Positions 26,991 to 34,721 of a DNA stretch of 64,000 nt are shown piece after piece. The DNA is from Nocardia pseudovaccinii NBRC 100343 (GTDB lineage: Bacteria > Actinomycetota > Actinomycetes > Mycobacteriales > Mycobacteriaceae): positions 1-64,000 of the forward strand of contig NZ_BDBY01000187.1 in the NCBI RefSeq assembly GCF_001613225.1, given 5' to 3'. A program made the translations under genes and the position numbers. The notes beneath the pieces were generated by a model that was given only the letters and a program-made list of their open reading frames with translations, ran no database searches and had not been told where the DNA came from. Positions within the stretch are counted from its first letter, which is position 1. Each line of letters starts with the position of its first letter.

Positions 26991-28444
26991 GGAATCGGAG
27001 GTCTGTGGATGACGGGAAGGACGCACCTTCCCGGATGATCTATCAGTCCGAAGTCTTGATCATGCCGGCGCGCCAACGCCGGTCGGGAAGGTACGTCCGT
27101 GCTTACGGTAGTTCAGAACATCTCCTGCGGCGACGAGCAGGCCGGTGCGACGCGGTCGCTGCTCGATGAGATCGTCCGCGACGGTGCCCGGCAGATGCTC
27201 GCCGCCGCCTTGAAGGCCGAGGTCGCCGCCTATGTCGCCCAGTTCGCCGACCAGCTCGACGAGAACGGCCACCGCCAGGTGGTCCGCAACGGCTACCACG
27301 CCGAGCGGGAAGTCCTCACCTCGGCGGGTGCGGTGACGGTAAAAGCGCCTCGGGTGAACGACAAGCGAGTCGACCCGGAAACCGGTGAACGGCAACGGTT
27401 TTCCTCGGCGATCCTGCCCGCCTGGGCACGGAAATCGCCGCAGGTCAGCGAGGTGTTGCCGCTGCTGTATCTGCACGGGTTGTCCACCGGGGACTTCGGT
27501 CCGGCCCTCGAGCAGTTCCTCGGTTCCGGGGCCGGGTTGTCGGCCGCGTCGATCACACGACTGACCGCGACATGGCAGGACGAAACCCGCTCCTTCGCCT
27601 CCCGAGATCTGTCGGGCACCGATTTCGTCTACCTCTGGGTTGACGGTATCCACACGAAAGTGCGCCTCGAGCAGGAGAAACTGTGCCTGCTGGTGATGCT
27701 CGGCGTCCGGGCTGACGGCCGCAAGGAGTTGGTGGCGATCAGCGACGGCTACCGGGAATCGACCGAGTCGTGGGCCGATCTGCTGCGTGATTGCCGCCGC
27801 CGTGGCATGACTGCGCCGGTGCTGGCGGTCGGTGACGGCGCGCTCGGGTTCTGGCGGGCGTTGCGCGATGTGTTCCCCGAAACCCGCGAACAGCGCTGCT
27901 GGTTCCACAAATCGGCGAATGTGCTTGCCTCGCTGCCCAAATCGACGCATCCCGGCGCGATAGCAGCGATGAAGGAGATCTACAACGCCGAGGATATCGA
28001 CAAGGCGCAGATCGCGATCAAGGCATTCGAAATCGACTACGGCGCAAAATATCCCAAAGCGGTGGCGAAGATCGTCGACGACGCCGACGTGCTGCTGGAA
28101 TTCTACAAATACCCGGCCGAGCACTGGATCCATCTGCGCACCACCAACCCGATCGAGTCGACCTTCGCCTCGGTCCGGCTGCGGACCAAAGTCACCAAAG
28201 GGCCGGGCTCCCGCGCGGCCGGAATCGCCATGGCCTACAAACTGATCGAGGCCGCCCAGGCCCGCTGGCGAAAGGTCAACGCCCCCGAACTCGTCGCGCT
28301 CGTCCGCAACGGCGCCCTGTTCCACAAAGGCAAGCTGCTCGAACGGCCCCGCGACATCACCCCGCCGCCATCGACCAGCCCGGCCGACCCCACCCGAACG
28401 GAGGTCGCCTAAAACCTACCGATCCACAGGTTTTGACAATTCCT
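26991..28444 (+). mobile_element. IS256-family insertion sequence (approximate ends)
   Basis: The left (about 26991-27020) and right (about 28415-28444) flanks of the transposase gene share, in inverted orientation, a CTGTGGAT core with partial matches around it (GGAAT on the outside, GG-AGG on the inside), as expected for imperfect terminal repeats. I could not find a matching 8-9 bp target duplication, so the ends are approximate. The element abuts the IS110 transposase gene on its left and truncates an antiporter pseudogene on its right. Confidence 0.6.
27099..28412 (+). CDS. IS256-family mutator-type transposase
   Basis: A 437-aa DDE transposase. Family landmarks: RNGYHAEREVLTSAG near the N-terminus, the first Asp in YLWVDGIHTKVRL, the second in AVGDGALGFWRALRDVFP followed by QRCWFHKSANVL, and the Glu in TTNPIESTFASVRLR. 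The length is normal and no frameshift is seen, so it may be active. The GTG at 27099 follows GGGAAGGTACGTCC. Confidence 0.93.
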   Translation: MLTVVQNISCGDEQAGATRSLLDEIVRDGARQMLAAALKAEVAAYVAQFADQLDENGHRQVVRNGYHAEREVLTSAGAVTVKAPRVNDKRVDPETGERQRFSSAILPAWARKSPQVSEVLPLLYLHGLSTGDFGPALEQFLGSGAGLSAASITRLTATWQDETRSFASRDLSGTDFVYLWVDGIHTKVRLEQEKLCLLVMLGVRADGRKELVAISDGYRESTESWADLLRDCRRRGMTAPVLAVGDGALGFWRALRDVFPETREQRCWFHKSANVLASLPKSTHPGAIAAMKEIYNAEDIDKAQIAIKAFEIDYGAKYPKAVAKIVDDADVLLEFYKYPAEHWIHLRTTNPIESTFASVRLRTKVTKGPGSRAAGIAMAYKLIEAAQARWRKVNAPELVALVRNGALFHKGKLLERPRDITPPPSTSPADPTRTEVA

Positions 28445-28665
28445 CGAACATGACGCGATGACGCTGAGGTTGGAGGCACCAGCACCGGCCGCGCGTCGGT
28501 GGGGACAGAGCGTGGGACAGGTGCGGGCCCGGAGAGAATCCCGGCGTTGATCTCGCCGATCACCGCCGGCTGACCGAGCTTTTCGGCCAGCCGCCCGAAG
28601 GTCTTGGCCGCCACCATGATGATGAGGAGGTCGACCAGGACCATGACAAGGGTGTTACTGGGCAT
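28445..28665 (-). pseudogene. 5' remnant of a CPA2/KefB-type cation:proton antiporter
   Basis: The first 45 codons read MPSNTLVMVLVDLLIIMVAA, then KTFGRLAEKLGQPAVIGEIN and AGILSGP, the standard start of a CPA2 antiporter. After this the family sequence continues only by switching frames: a VPTDARPVL-like stretch is in one frame and ASNLSVIA in another, so at least two frameshifts are present. The reading ends at the right end of the IS256 element. It overlaps the upstream small membrane-protein gene by 11 bp. Confidence 0.65.
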
Positions 28666-28972
28666 GGTCGGCTCCGTCCAGCTGGGTCGGAACTGACCGT
28701 GCCCGGGTCGCGAGGGTGGCCTGCGGTTCAGTCGTGGGTGGCGTTGGGGATGTGGGCGATTTTGTAGATGGGGTTTCGGGGCTGACCGTTGACCGCCTGG
28801 AGGCATCCCAGGTGATTCTGGCAGCCAGCGCCAACCACCCGACCAATGCCGGGACAGGAGTGCCAGTGCTCCAGCCGATGATGCACCAGATCATCACCAG
28901 CACTGTCACCGGGACGGCGCACAGTGCCAGGATCGTCTTCCGTATCGACGCCCCGACCGAAGGGGCAGCCAC
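28655..28972 (-). CDS. small membrane protein, possibly associated with the lost antiporter
   Basis: A 105-aa protein with two hydrophobic segments (about 13-35, ILALCAVPVTVLVMIWCIIG, and 40-56, PALVGWLALAARITWDA) and a Ser/Thr/Pro-rich cytoplasmic tail. The GTG at 28972 has only a weak ribosome-binding site. Its 3' end overlaps the antiporter pseudogene start, so the two were once an operon. Family not recognised; it may be non-functional now that its partner is gone. Confidence 0.5.
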   Translation of the reverse strand: MAAPSVGASIRKTILALCAVPVTVLVMIWCIIGWSTGTPVPALVGWLALAARITWDASRRSTVSPETPSTKSPTSPTPPTTEPQATLATRARSVPTQLDGADHAQ

Positions 28973-29172
28973 GTCCTGTTTGCCAGCTCCAGTGGTCGAC
29001 TACCAGCGAGGAGATTCGCTGTCTCATCAAGAACTCGGAGACAGCCGACTTTTCTCGAATGCGCCTGCTGTTCAGCAGTATCGGTGGGCGATCCCTGGTC
29101 TGCTTGTTTGGAGGAGACACACCCTTCCGAGGCTCTGACGTGAACCGTTTATCCGCTACCCTGCTGGGGCAG

Positions 29173-29187
29173 TGAATATGAATGTCA
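29173..29187. promoter_or_regulatory. Zur-type box
   Basis: TGAATATGAATGTCA matches the palindromic actinobacterial Zur-box type TGAAAATGATTTTCA at 12 of 15 positions. It ends 28 bp before the start of the P-loop ATPase gene. It is the least symmetric of the four boxes in the island, but its position is right for repression. Confidence 0.55.
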
Positions 29188-29215
29188 TTTCTGACAAGGA
29201 AGTGGGTGTCTGGCA

Positions 29216-30190
29216 GTGAAGATTGCCTTCGTCGGCAAGGGTGGCAGTGGCAAGACAACATTGTCGTCTCTGTTCGTCCGCTATCTTGTCGAGCGGGGTT
29301 TGCCCACGCTGGCCATTGACGCGGACATCAACCAGCATCTGGCTACCGCGCTGGGTGCGAGCGACGAAGAGTCGGTGGCTCTTCCGACGCTCAGTGCGCA
29401 TCTGCCGTTGATCAAGGACTACCTGCGTGGTGACAATCCGCGCATCGGCGCACCCGATGCGATGATCAAGACAACTCCGCCGGGCTCGGGTTCGCGGCTG
29501 CTCGGCGTCATCGAGGGCAACCCGATCTACACCGCGTGTGTCCGCGAGGTCGGTGGTGCTCGACTGGCGGTGACGGGTCCGTTCTCCGAGGAGGACTTGG
29601 GTGTTGCCTGCTACCACTCCAAGGTTGGTGCGGCCGAACTGCTGCTCAACCATATGGTTGACGGGCCGGGTGAGTATGTGGTGGTCGACATGACCGCGGG
29701 TGCGGACTCCTTCGCTTCCGGTTTGTTCACTCGATTCGATCTGACCGCCTTGGTGTGCGAGCCGACGTTGCGCAGCGTCGGTGTGTATCGCCAGTACCTC
29801 GGTTACGCCAAGGATTTCGGCATCCGCATCGCGGTGATCGGCAACAAGGTCTGCGACGACGATGATTTGGCGTTTCTGCGTGAGCAGGTCGGTGAGAACC
29901 TGCTGTGCTGGATCGGGCGCTCTGCGCATGTGCGGGCGGCCGAACGTGGCCAGATCCGGCCGATCGCCGAGCTGGAACCCGATAACCTGCAGGCGCTGGC
30001 GACCATCCGGTCTACGGTGGATGCGACCACGCGGGACTGGGTGGCCTATCAACGGCAGGCGGTGGAGTTCCATCTGCGCAATGCGCGGGCGTGGGCCGGG
30101 GAAGACTTGGCTGCGCAAGTGGACCCGGATTTCGTGCCCGGCCCGCACCTTCTCGCGAGTCGCGGACGGTTGCTCGACTCGCGAGCGTGA
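29216..30190 (+). CDS. CooC/MinD-type P-loop ATPase, probable metallochaperone-like protein
   Basis: A 324-aa SIMIBI-class ATPase. The deviant Walker A is VGKGGSGKTT (about 7-16), Walker B-like DMTAGADSF and the KVCDDDD switch region follow. This is the CooC subgroup, which helps load metal into enzymes. CooC proteins carry a C-x-C metal site; here the matching place reads ACYHSKVGAAELLL, with Cys-Tyr-His instead. The GTG at 29216 sits 28 bp after a Zur-type box, which makes a role in zinc handling plausible (inference). It converges with the metallophore operon. Confidence 0.8.
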   Translation: MKIAFVGKGGSGKTTLSSLFVRYLVERGLPTLAIDADINQHLATALGASDEESVALPTLSAHLPLIKDYLRGDNPRIGAPDAMIKTTPPGSGSRLLGVIEGNPIYTACVREVGGARLAVTGPFSEEDLGVACYHSKVGAAELLLNHMVDGPGEYVVVDMTAGADSFASGLFTRFDLTALVCEPTLRSVGVYRQYLGYAKDFGIRIAVIGNKVCDDDDLAFLREQVGENLLCWIGRSAHVRAAERGQIRPIAELEPDNLQALATIRSTVDATTRDWVAYQRQAVEFHLRNARAWAGEDLAAQVDPDFVPGPHLLASRGRLLDSRA

Positions 30191-30196
30191 CCGATC

Positions 30197-30228
30197 GGCC
30201 GCCATCACCCGTGTGGGCGGTGGCGGCC
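30197..30228. terminator. bidirectional terminator-like hairpin
   Basis: A 14-bp arm starting GGCCGCCATCACCC and its partner ending GGTGGCGGCC pair at 13 of 14 positions around a GTGT loop. It lies just after the ATPase stop codon and between two converging genes, so it can serve both. No U-tract is present. Confidence 0.6.
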
Positions 30229-30310
30229 AGCGGCGTCTTGACCGCACGCGCGGCCGAGATCAGTCCGACTCGGGTGCGCTGCGGCGAGTTGGCGTGGACG
30301 CGTTCATGTT

Positions 30311-31147
30311 TCAGTTGGCCGGGCTTTCGATGCGGTAAAGGTTGACCTTGTAGCGGCCGAAGCGCTGGCGGAAGATCGCGCTGACGGCCCGGAGCATAGT
30401 GCGGCGCGATAGTGGCACTCGGGGGCGGATCCGGTCCGGTAGTTGGGATAGGTCGTGGGATTCCAGGGTGCGTAGGCCGGTGTGCCAGCGTTCGAGTTCG
30501 CGCGGGTCGTCGCAGGCCCACCGCATGCGTGCAGTCACTTTTTGCATCGCGTCGTGGCGGTCCTGGTGGTCGATGATCCACCGGCCCGAGGTGTCCAGGA
30601 CGAGATGTGCGCCGGGAAAGTTCGCGGTGATGAGAGTGAGCGCCCGGCGGACGTCGGGTTCGTCGAGATAGATCAGCACGCCCTCGGCGATGAGGAAATA
30701 CGGTGCGGGAAAGGCCTTGACGATGTCGATCCAGGTTTTCTCGAGCACCGACGCCGCCACCATGTGGCGGCGGTCGGATTCGGTGAAGAATTTCGACCGC
30801 AGGTTCATGGCATCGGGCAGGTCGAGGTCGATCCAGTGCAGGGTGCCGTTGTCGACTCGTTCGAAGCGGGTGTTGAGCCCGGCGCCGATTTCGACGACGG
30901 TGCCTTGGGGGTGCTCGTCGAGGAAATCCTGCACCCACGCATCGATCATGCTGGTGCGCAGCACGACGCCGAGCAGGCTACGGCCGCCGTCGAAGCGGGC
31001 GAAGTCGTAGTCGATCGCCTTGACCATCTCCACGGCTTTGGCGTCGTGCAGCAGCCCGTCTGGTTTTCGGGTTTCGGTGGCCCGGCCGTAGAGCGGGATG
31101 AGTAGTGTCTCCTGGATTTCGCCCAGTTCCGCGGCATCGGTAGTCAT
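30311..31147 (-). CDS. class I SAM methyltransferase, leucine-carboxyl-methyltransferase-like
   Basis: A 278-aa methyltransferase of the LCMT/TcmP-like family: VEIGAGLNTRFERVDNGTLH (SAM loop with N-T-R), WIDLDLPDAM, LIAEGVLIYLDE and VLDTSGRWI. These enzymes usually methylate carboxylates or hydroxyls. The ATG at 31147 lies 15 bp after a Zur-type box, so although it ends the metallophore gene cluster it probably has its own promoter. A longer frame upstream is shadow sequence. The product may methylate the metallophore. Confidence 0.82.
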   Translation of the reverse strand: MTTDAAELGEIQETLLIPLYGRATETRKPDGLLHDAKAVEMVKAIDYDFARFDGGRSLLGVVLRTSMIDAWVQDFLDEHPQGTVVEIGAGLNTRFERVDNGTLHWIDLDLPDAMNLRSKFFTESDRRHMVAASVLEKTWIDIVKAFPAPYFLIAEGVLIYLDEPDVRRALTLITANFPGAHLVLDTSGRWIIDHQDRHDAMQKVTARMRWACDDPRELERWHTGLRTLESHDLSQLPDRIRPRVPLSRRTMLRAVSAIFRQRFGRYKVNLYRIESPAN

Positions 31148-31161
31148 ACGCCAACTCTTTC

Positions 31162-31176
31162 TGGAAATCGTTTTCA
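31162..31176. promoter_or_regulatory. Zur-type box
   Basis: TGGAAATCGTTTTCA (minus strand TGAAAACGATTTCCA) matches TGAAAATGATTTTCA at 13 of 15 positions, the best family match of the four. It sits in the 67-bp gap between the dehydratase gene and the terminal methyltransferase gene, 15 bp before the latter's ATG, so it gives that gene its own zinc-responsive control. Confidence 0.65.
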
Positions 31177-31214
31177 ATAAGTGTAAGGGGTTGAGTGGTC
31201 GACGGCGACGGCTT

Positions 31215-32174
31215 TCACGCCAGGCGTACCTTGGCTGTCGCGTGGCTGAAAATGTCGTGGCCGCCGGTTTGTGCGGTAAGTGCGATGACAGCGGTGCGTT
31301 CGCCCTGGTTGATGGATTGCACGGTGCCGCTGAACTCGAGGTCGGTTGGGTGTCGGGAGTTGACGGCGACTGTCCGGGCAAACCGGACGGTGTATTCGCG
31401 GACGCAGCTCGGATCGTCGAGCTGGCTGGTGAGGTATCCGGCGCCGAGGCCCATGGTCAGCATGCCGTGTGCCACAACGTTTTCCAGGCCTGCGGTGCGT
31501 GAGACGGTGTCGCTCCAGTGGATCGGGTTGTTGTCGCCGGAGACTCCGGCATAGTTGACGAGGTCGCCGCGGCCCAATCGGTAGGTCCGTCGCGGAAACT
31601 GGTGTCCGGTGGAGAGTTCTCGACGGTGTGGCGATACGGCGTCCGGCTGGTTCGGAAGAGCCAACGGGGCCGGAACCTTCCGCGGACTCTGGATCGGCGG
31701 GGCGATCTCCTGTATCGAAACCCGTTGTGCGGCTTCGATGATGTCGGTGACATTGTTGCCGCGGCGGCCGCTGAGTGTGGTGTGCACGGTCTGCGCCGGG
31801 CCGCTATCGCGATCGCTGATGACGGTGGTGACGACGATGAGGTCGCCGCCGTCGACCGCGCGATGGCTGTTCACCGTGAGTTCCCAGGTCAATCGGTCGC
31901 CGGCGAGGATCGGCCGGTGGAACAGTATCTCCTGTTCGATATGGAGCAGGCGGCTCGGTTCATAGCCTCCCGTCGCTTCGCGGAACATCGCGCGCTGTGC
32001 GAAGGTCGCGACCGACGAGGCGAAGGTCAAGGGCGCCAACAGGGTTGGGTAGCCGAGCGTGGCGGCCGCGGTGTCGTCCCAGTGTGTCGGGTGGACGTCC
32101 TGGATGGCGCGGGCGAACTCCCGGATCTTTTCGCGGCCGACCTCGTAGTAGTCGTCGCAGCGGTATTGCTCCAC
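31215..32174 (-). CDS. MaoC-like double hot-dog dehydratase/hydratase
   Basis: A 319-aa protein with two hot-dog folds: an N-terminal FAS1-type dehydratase half (VHPTHWDDTAAATLGYPTLL) and a C-terminal MaoC half with the catalytic signature SGDNNPIHWSD and VVAHGMLTMGLGAGYL. Such proteins dehydrate 3-hydroxyacyl thioesters or hydrate enoyl thioesters. In a cluster whose PKS module has no dehydratase, it could act on the ketide step in trans, or make a starter acyl group (inference). The GTG at 32174 follows AAGGACATC, 13 bp after the upstream stop. Confidence 0.82.
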   Translation of the reverse strand: MEQYRCDDYYEVGREKIREFARAIQDVHPTHWDDTAAATLGYPTLLAPLTFASSVATFAQRAMFREATGGYEPSRLLHIEQEILFHRPILAGDRLTWELTVNSHRAVDGGDLIVVTTVISDRDSGPAQTVHTTLSGRRGNNVTDIIEAAQRVSIQEIAPPIQSPRKVPAPLALPNQPDAVSPHRRELSTGHQFPRRTYRLGRGDLVNYAGVSGDNNPIHWSDTVSRTAGLENVVAHGMLTMGLGAGYLTSQLDDPSCVREYTVRFARTVAVNSRHPTDLEFSGTVQSINQGERTAVIALTAQTGGHDIFSHATAKVRLA

Positions 32175-32187
32175 GATGTCCTTGGGG

Positions 32188-33321
32188 TCAGGGGCGTTTG
32201 CGGGCGAGGAAGACGCGTTGGCCGAGCGTGGCCAGTGGATGGTCTGCGTCGGGCAGCATCAGCTGCGGTTGCAGACCGGCGAGGGTGAGCTGGTCGAGCC
32301 ATTGGGGTTCGCTGAGGAAGATCCGGTCGGTTCCGGCGCGGATGTCGGTGCCGCCGGGTGGGGTTGCGCCTGGTTTCGGTGACATGAGGAAGTGCATCGA
32401 GGTGAGCAATTGGCAATGCTCGCGACAGGATTCGACGAAGATCAGGAAGCCGCCCGGTGCCAGCAGTTCACGCAGTTCGTGCAGCATCCGGCCGCAGTGC
32501 TGCGCATTGTGCAGGACGTTCGCGGCCAGCACGATGTCGCATGGGGGTTGCTGTGGCAGGTCGGCGTTGAGATCGACGATGCCGTAGCGCATCCAGGGGT
32601 AGGCGGCGAATTGTCCGCGTGCGGTGTCGAGGAAGAATTTCGATAGATCGGTGAAGTGGTAGTCGACCGGCGAACTGCTCAGTGCCGCAACGATATCGGC
32701 GGTCGTGCCGCCGACTCCCGCGCCCAGCTCCAGAATTCGCACCGGTGCGCGCTCGGCCTCGAGTTCGTGCACGGCCCAGGTGATGATCTCGCGGGTCGCG
32801 GCGTTGAGGTAGTGGTTGATCGGGTTGGTCCGGTAGGCCGCTTCGGCGGTGCGGAAGTCGCCGTCGGGAAACAGGAGTTCTTGCGCGAGTACACGATCGC
32901 GCAATAGCTCGGGAAGTGCTCGGTTAGCGCGGGCGAAGAATTGCGCGAGTTCGGGGGCGAAGCCCAGGTCGGCGCATACTTCGCGCAGCTCGGAGCGGGC
33001 CGGAATATTCTGCTCGCGCAGTGCTCGGTAGCTGCCTCCCGATTGCCGGGACAGCCATCGGCGCGCGGTCAGTTCGGTCAGCCAGCGGCGCAGCAGCCAG
33101 CGGTGCCGTGGCGCCACCCGCAGATGGGCGGCGATCTCGTCTTCATCGCGAACCGTGTTGTCGGGCAGTGCTTCTCGTAGCACGGCGGTCATGGCTCGCA
33201 GTCCGAAGGTGTCGAGGTCCTCGACGGCCGAAATGTAGTGCTGTGCGTCGGCTGTGCTGTTGGGCAGGGCGGTCGCGGCATCGGCCGCGCGGCGGGCGTG
33301 ATCGGCGAGTTCGGCGATCAT
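32188..33321 (-). CDS. SAM methyltransferase resembling PKS C-methyltransferase domains
   Basis: A 377-aa protein. The N-terminal 160 residues form a winged-helix-like region (HLRVAPRHRWLLRRWLTELT), followed by a class I methyltransferase domain with LELGAGVGGTTADIVAAL, YHFTDLSKFFLDTA and VLAANVLHNAQ. The GAGVGGTT loop and the LSxFFLxxA motif are those of C-methyltransferase domains embedded in PKS modules. It may methylate the polyketide carbon in trans. The ATG at 33321 overlaps the upstream flavoenzyme stop by 4 bp; the 523-aa reading is shadow-extended. Confidence 0.82.
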   Translation of the reverse strand: MIAELADHARRAADAATALPNSTADAQHYISAVEDLDTFGLRAMTAVLREALPDNTVRDEDEIAAHLRVAPRHRWLLRRWLTELTARRWLSRQSGGSYRALREQNIPARSELREVCADLGFAPELAQFFARANRALPELLRDRVLAQELLFPDGDFRTAEAAYRTNPINHYLNAATREIITWAVHELEAERAPVRILELGAGVGGTTADIVAALSSSPVDYHFTDLSKFFLDTARGQFAAYPWMRYGIVDLNADLPQQPPCDIVLAANVLHNAQHCGRMLHELRELLAPGGFLIFVESCREHCQLLTSMHFLMSPKPGATPPGGTDIRAGTDRIFLSEPQWLDQLTLAGLQPQLMLPDADHPLATLGQRVFLARKRP

Positions 33322-34721
33322 CGCGCCTCGGCGTCGGGTCGGGCACCGGCCGGTGCGATGTTGTGGTTGCAGCGGAAGAGGTTGTGCGGATCGTATTCGG
33401 CTTTGACGCGTTGTAGCCGTTGGTAGGCGTCGGGGTGGAAACAGCTGCGGATCCGCGATGGCGAACTGGATCCGTCCAGGATGCCGAGGTAGGGGCCGCC
33501 GGCCGAGCAGTTTTGGACGGTTTCGATGATGTCGGTGATCCAGCGCTGCGATGTCACCAGCTGGCGACCACTCGGTGCGCCGGAGAAGACGACGAGATGA
33601 TAGTTCGCCTCGTGGAAGCTGAATGCCGTTGCCTGGTTGGTTGTTCGGCGGGTCGCCCCGCCGAGTTGATGGATCGAGATCAGGGTGTGCGGTGTGGGTA
33701 TCCGGGCGGCGAGGTCGATCAGCGCGTCGATGGTGTGGTCGTCGAGTGCGCGCAGCCATTCGGTTCCGGTCGCGGTGGCGTGGCCTTCGGTGAAGGCCTG
33801 TTCGGTATTGCTCTGTAGTTCTGGATAACTCAGTGGCCGCATCAGATCGAGTTCGGGTTCACCGATCCGGCGCAGTGGTCGCAATGCCGCGCGGGCGTCC
33901 TCGGCCGAACCGAGATAGGAGGCGGTGATCGCCGCCATCGGTGGTCCCTTGGGTGCGGTGGGCGGCCAGTTGATCAGAGTGGCCCGCAGGGACAGCTCGG
34001 CCGGTGCGGTGGCGCACAATTCGCGGAAGGCGGTGAGCACCGCGCGCGCCTTGTCGAACCGGTACAGCAGGGTGCCGGCGTAGACGGTGCCGATCGGGTG
34101 GAGTCGCAGTTCCAGGCCGGTGACCACGCCGAAGTTGCCGCCACCGCCGCGGAGCGCCCAGAGCAGGTCCGGGTGGTGGTCGGCGTCCGCGCGCACTTGT
34201 CGTCCGTCGGCGAGCACGATATCCGCGGCCAGGACGTTGTCACAGGTGAAGCCCAATGCCCTTTGCAGCCAGCCGGTTCCCCCGGACATCGCGGTGCCGA
34301 TCACCCCGACCGTCGAGACGTCGGCACCGGTGACCGCCAGTCCGTGCGCCTGGGCGGCGCGGTCGAACTCGGTCCAGGTCACCCCGGGCGCGACGGTGCC
34401 GCGGCGGTGCACGGGATCGATGGTGATGGTCTTCAGTGGTGACAGGTCGAGCATTATCGAGTGCTCGACTTCGGCGTGGTCGGCGACATCGTGTCCGCCC
34501 GCGCGCATCGATACGGGCAGGTCGCGGCGGCGCGCGAAGTCCACGGCCGCATGGATATCCGAGGTGTCGGCGCAGCGCACGATCACCGCGGGCCGGTGGT
34601 CGACGGCGGTGTTCCAGGTATGCCGGGACGCGTCATAACCGGGGTCGGTGGGGAGCAGTACCGCCCCCTGGCAGGTGCTGCGCAGCTCGTCTAGTTGGTC
34701 GAGGAATGGTGTTGTCGTCAT
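33318..34721 (-). CDS. FAD-linked oxidoreductase (berberine bridge enzyme-like)
   Basis: A 467-aa secreted-type fold found here without a signal peptide: PCMH-type FAD domain with SMRAGGHDVADHAEVE (covalent-FAD His of the GGH motif), WLQRALGFTCDNVLAADIVL, WALRGGGGNFGVVTGLE and the BBE C-terminal end YDPHNLFRCNHNI. The second, cysteinyl FAD link of many BBE enzymes is not evident. In this cluster it might oxidise a thiazoline to a thiazole or act on the ketide (inference). It overlaps both neighbours by ATGA. Confidence 0.88.
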   Translation of the reverse strand: MTTTPFLDQLDELRSTCQGAVLLPTDPGYDASRHTWNTAVDHRPAVIVRCADTSDIHAAVDFARRRDLPVSMRAGGHDVADHAEVEHSIMLDLSPLKTITIDPVHRRGTVAPGVTWTEFDRAAQAHGLAVTGADVSTVGVIGTAMSGGTGWLQRALGFTCDNVLAADIVLADGRQVRADADHHPDLLWALRGGGGNFGVVTGLELRLHPIGTVYAGTLLYRFDKARAVLTAFRELCATAPAELSLRATLINWPPTAPKGPPMAAITASYLGSAEDARAALRPLRRIGEPELDLMRPLSYPELQSNTEQAFTEGHATATGTEWLRALDDHTIDALIDLAARIPTPHTLISIHQLGGATRRTTNQATAFSFHEANYHLVVFSGAPSGRQLVTSQRWITDIIETVQNCSAGGPYLGILDGSSSPSRIRSCFHPDAYQRLQRVKAEYDPHNLFRCNHNIAPAGARPDAEAR

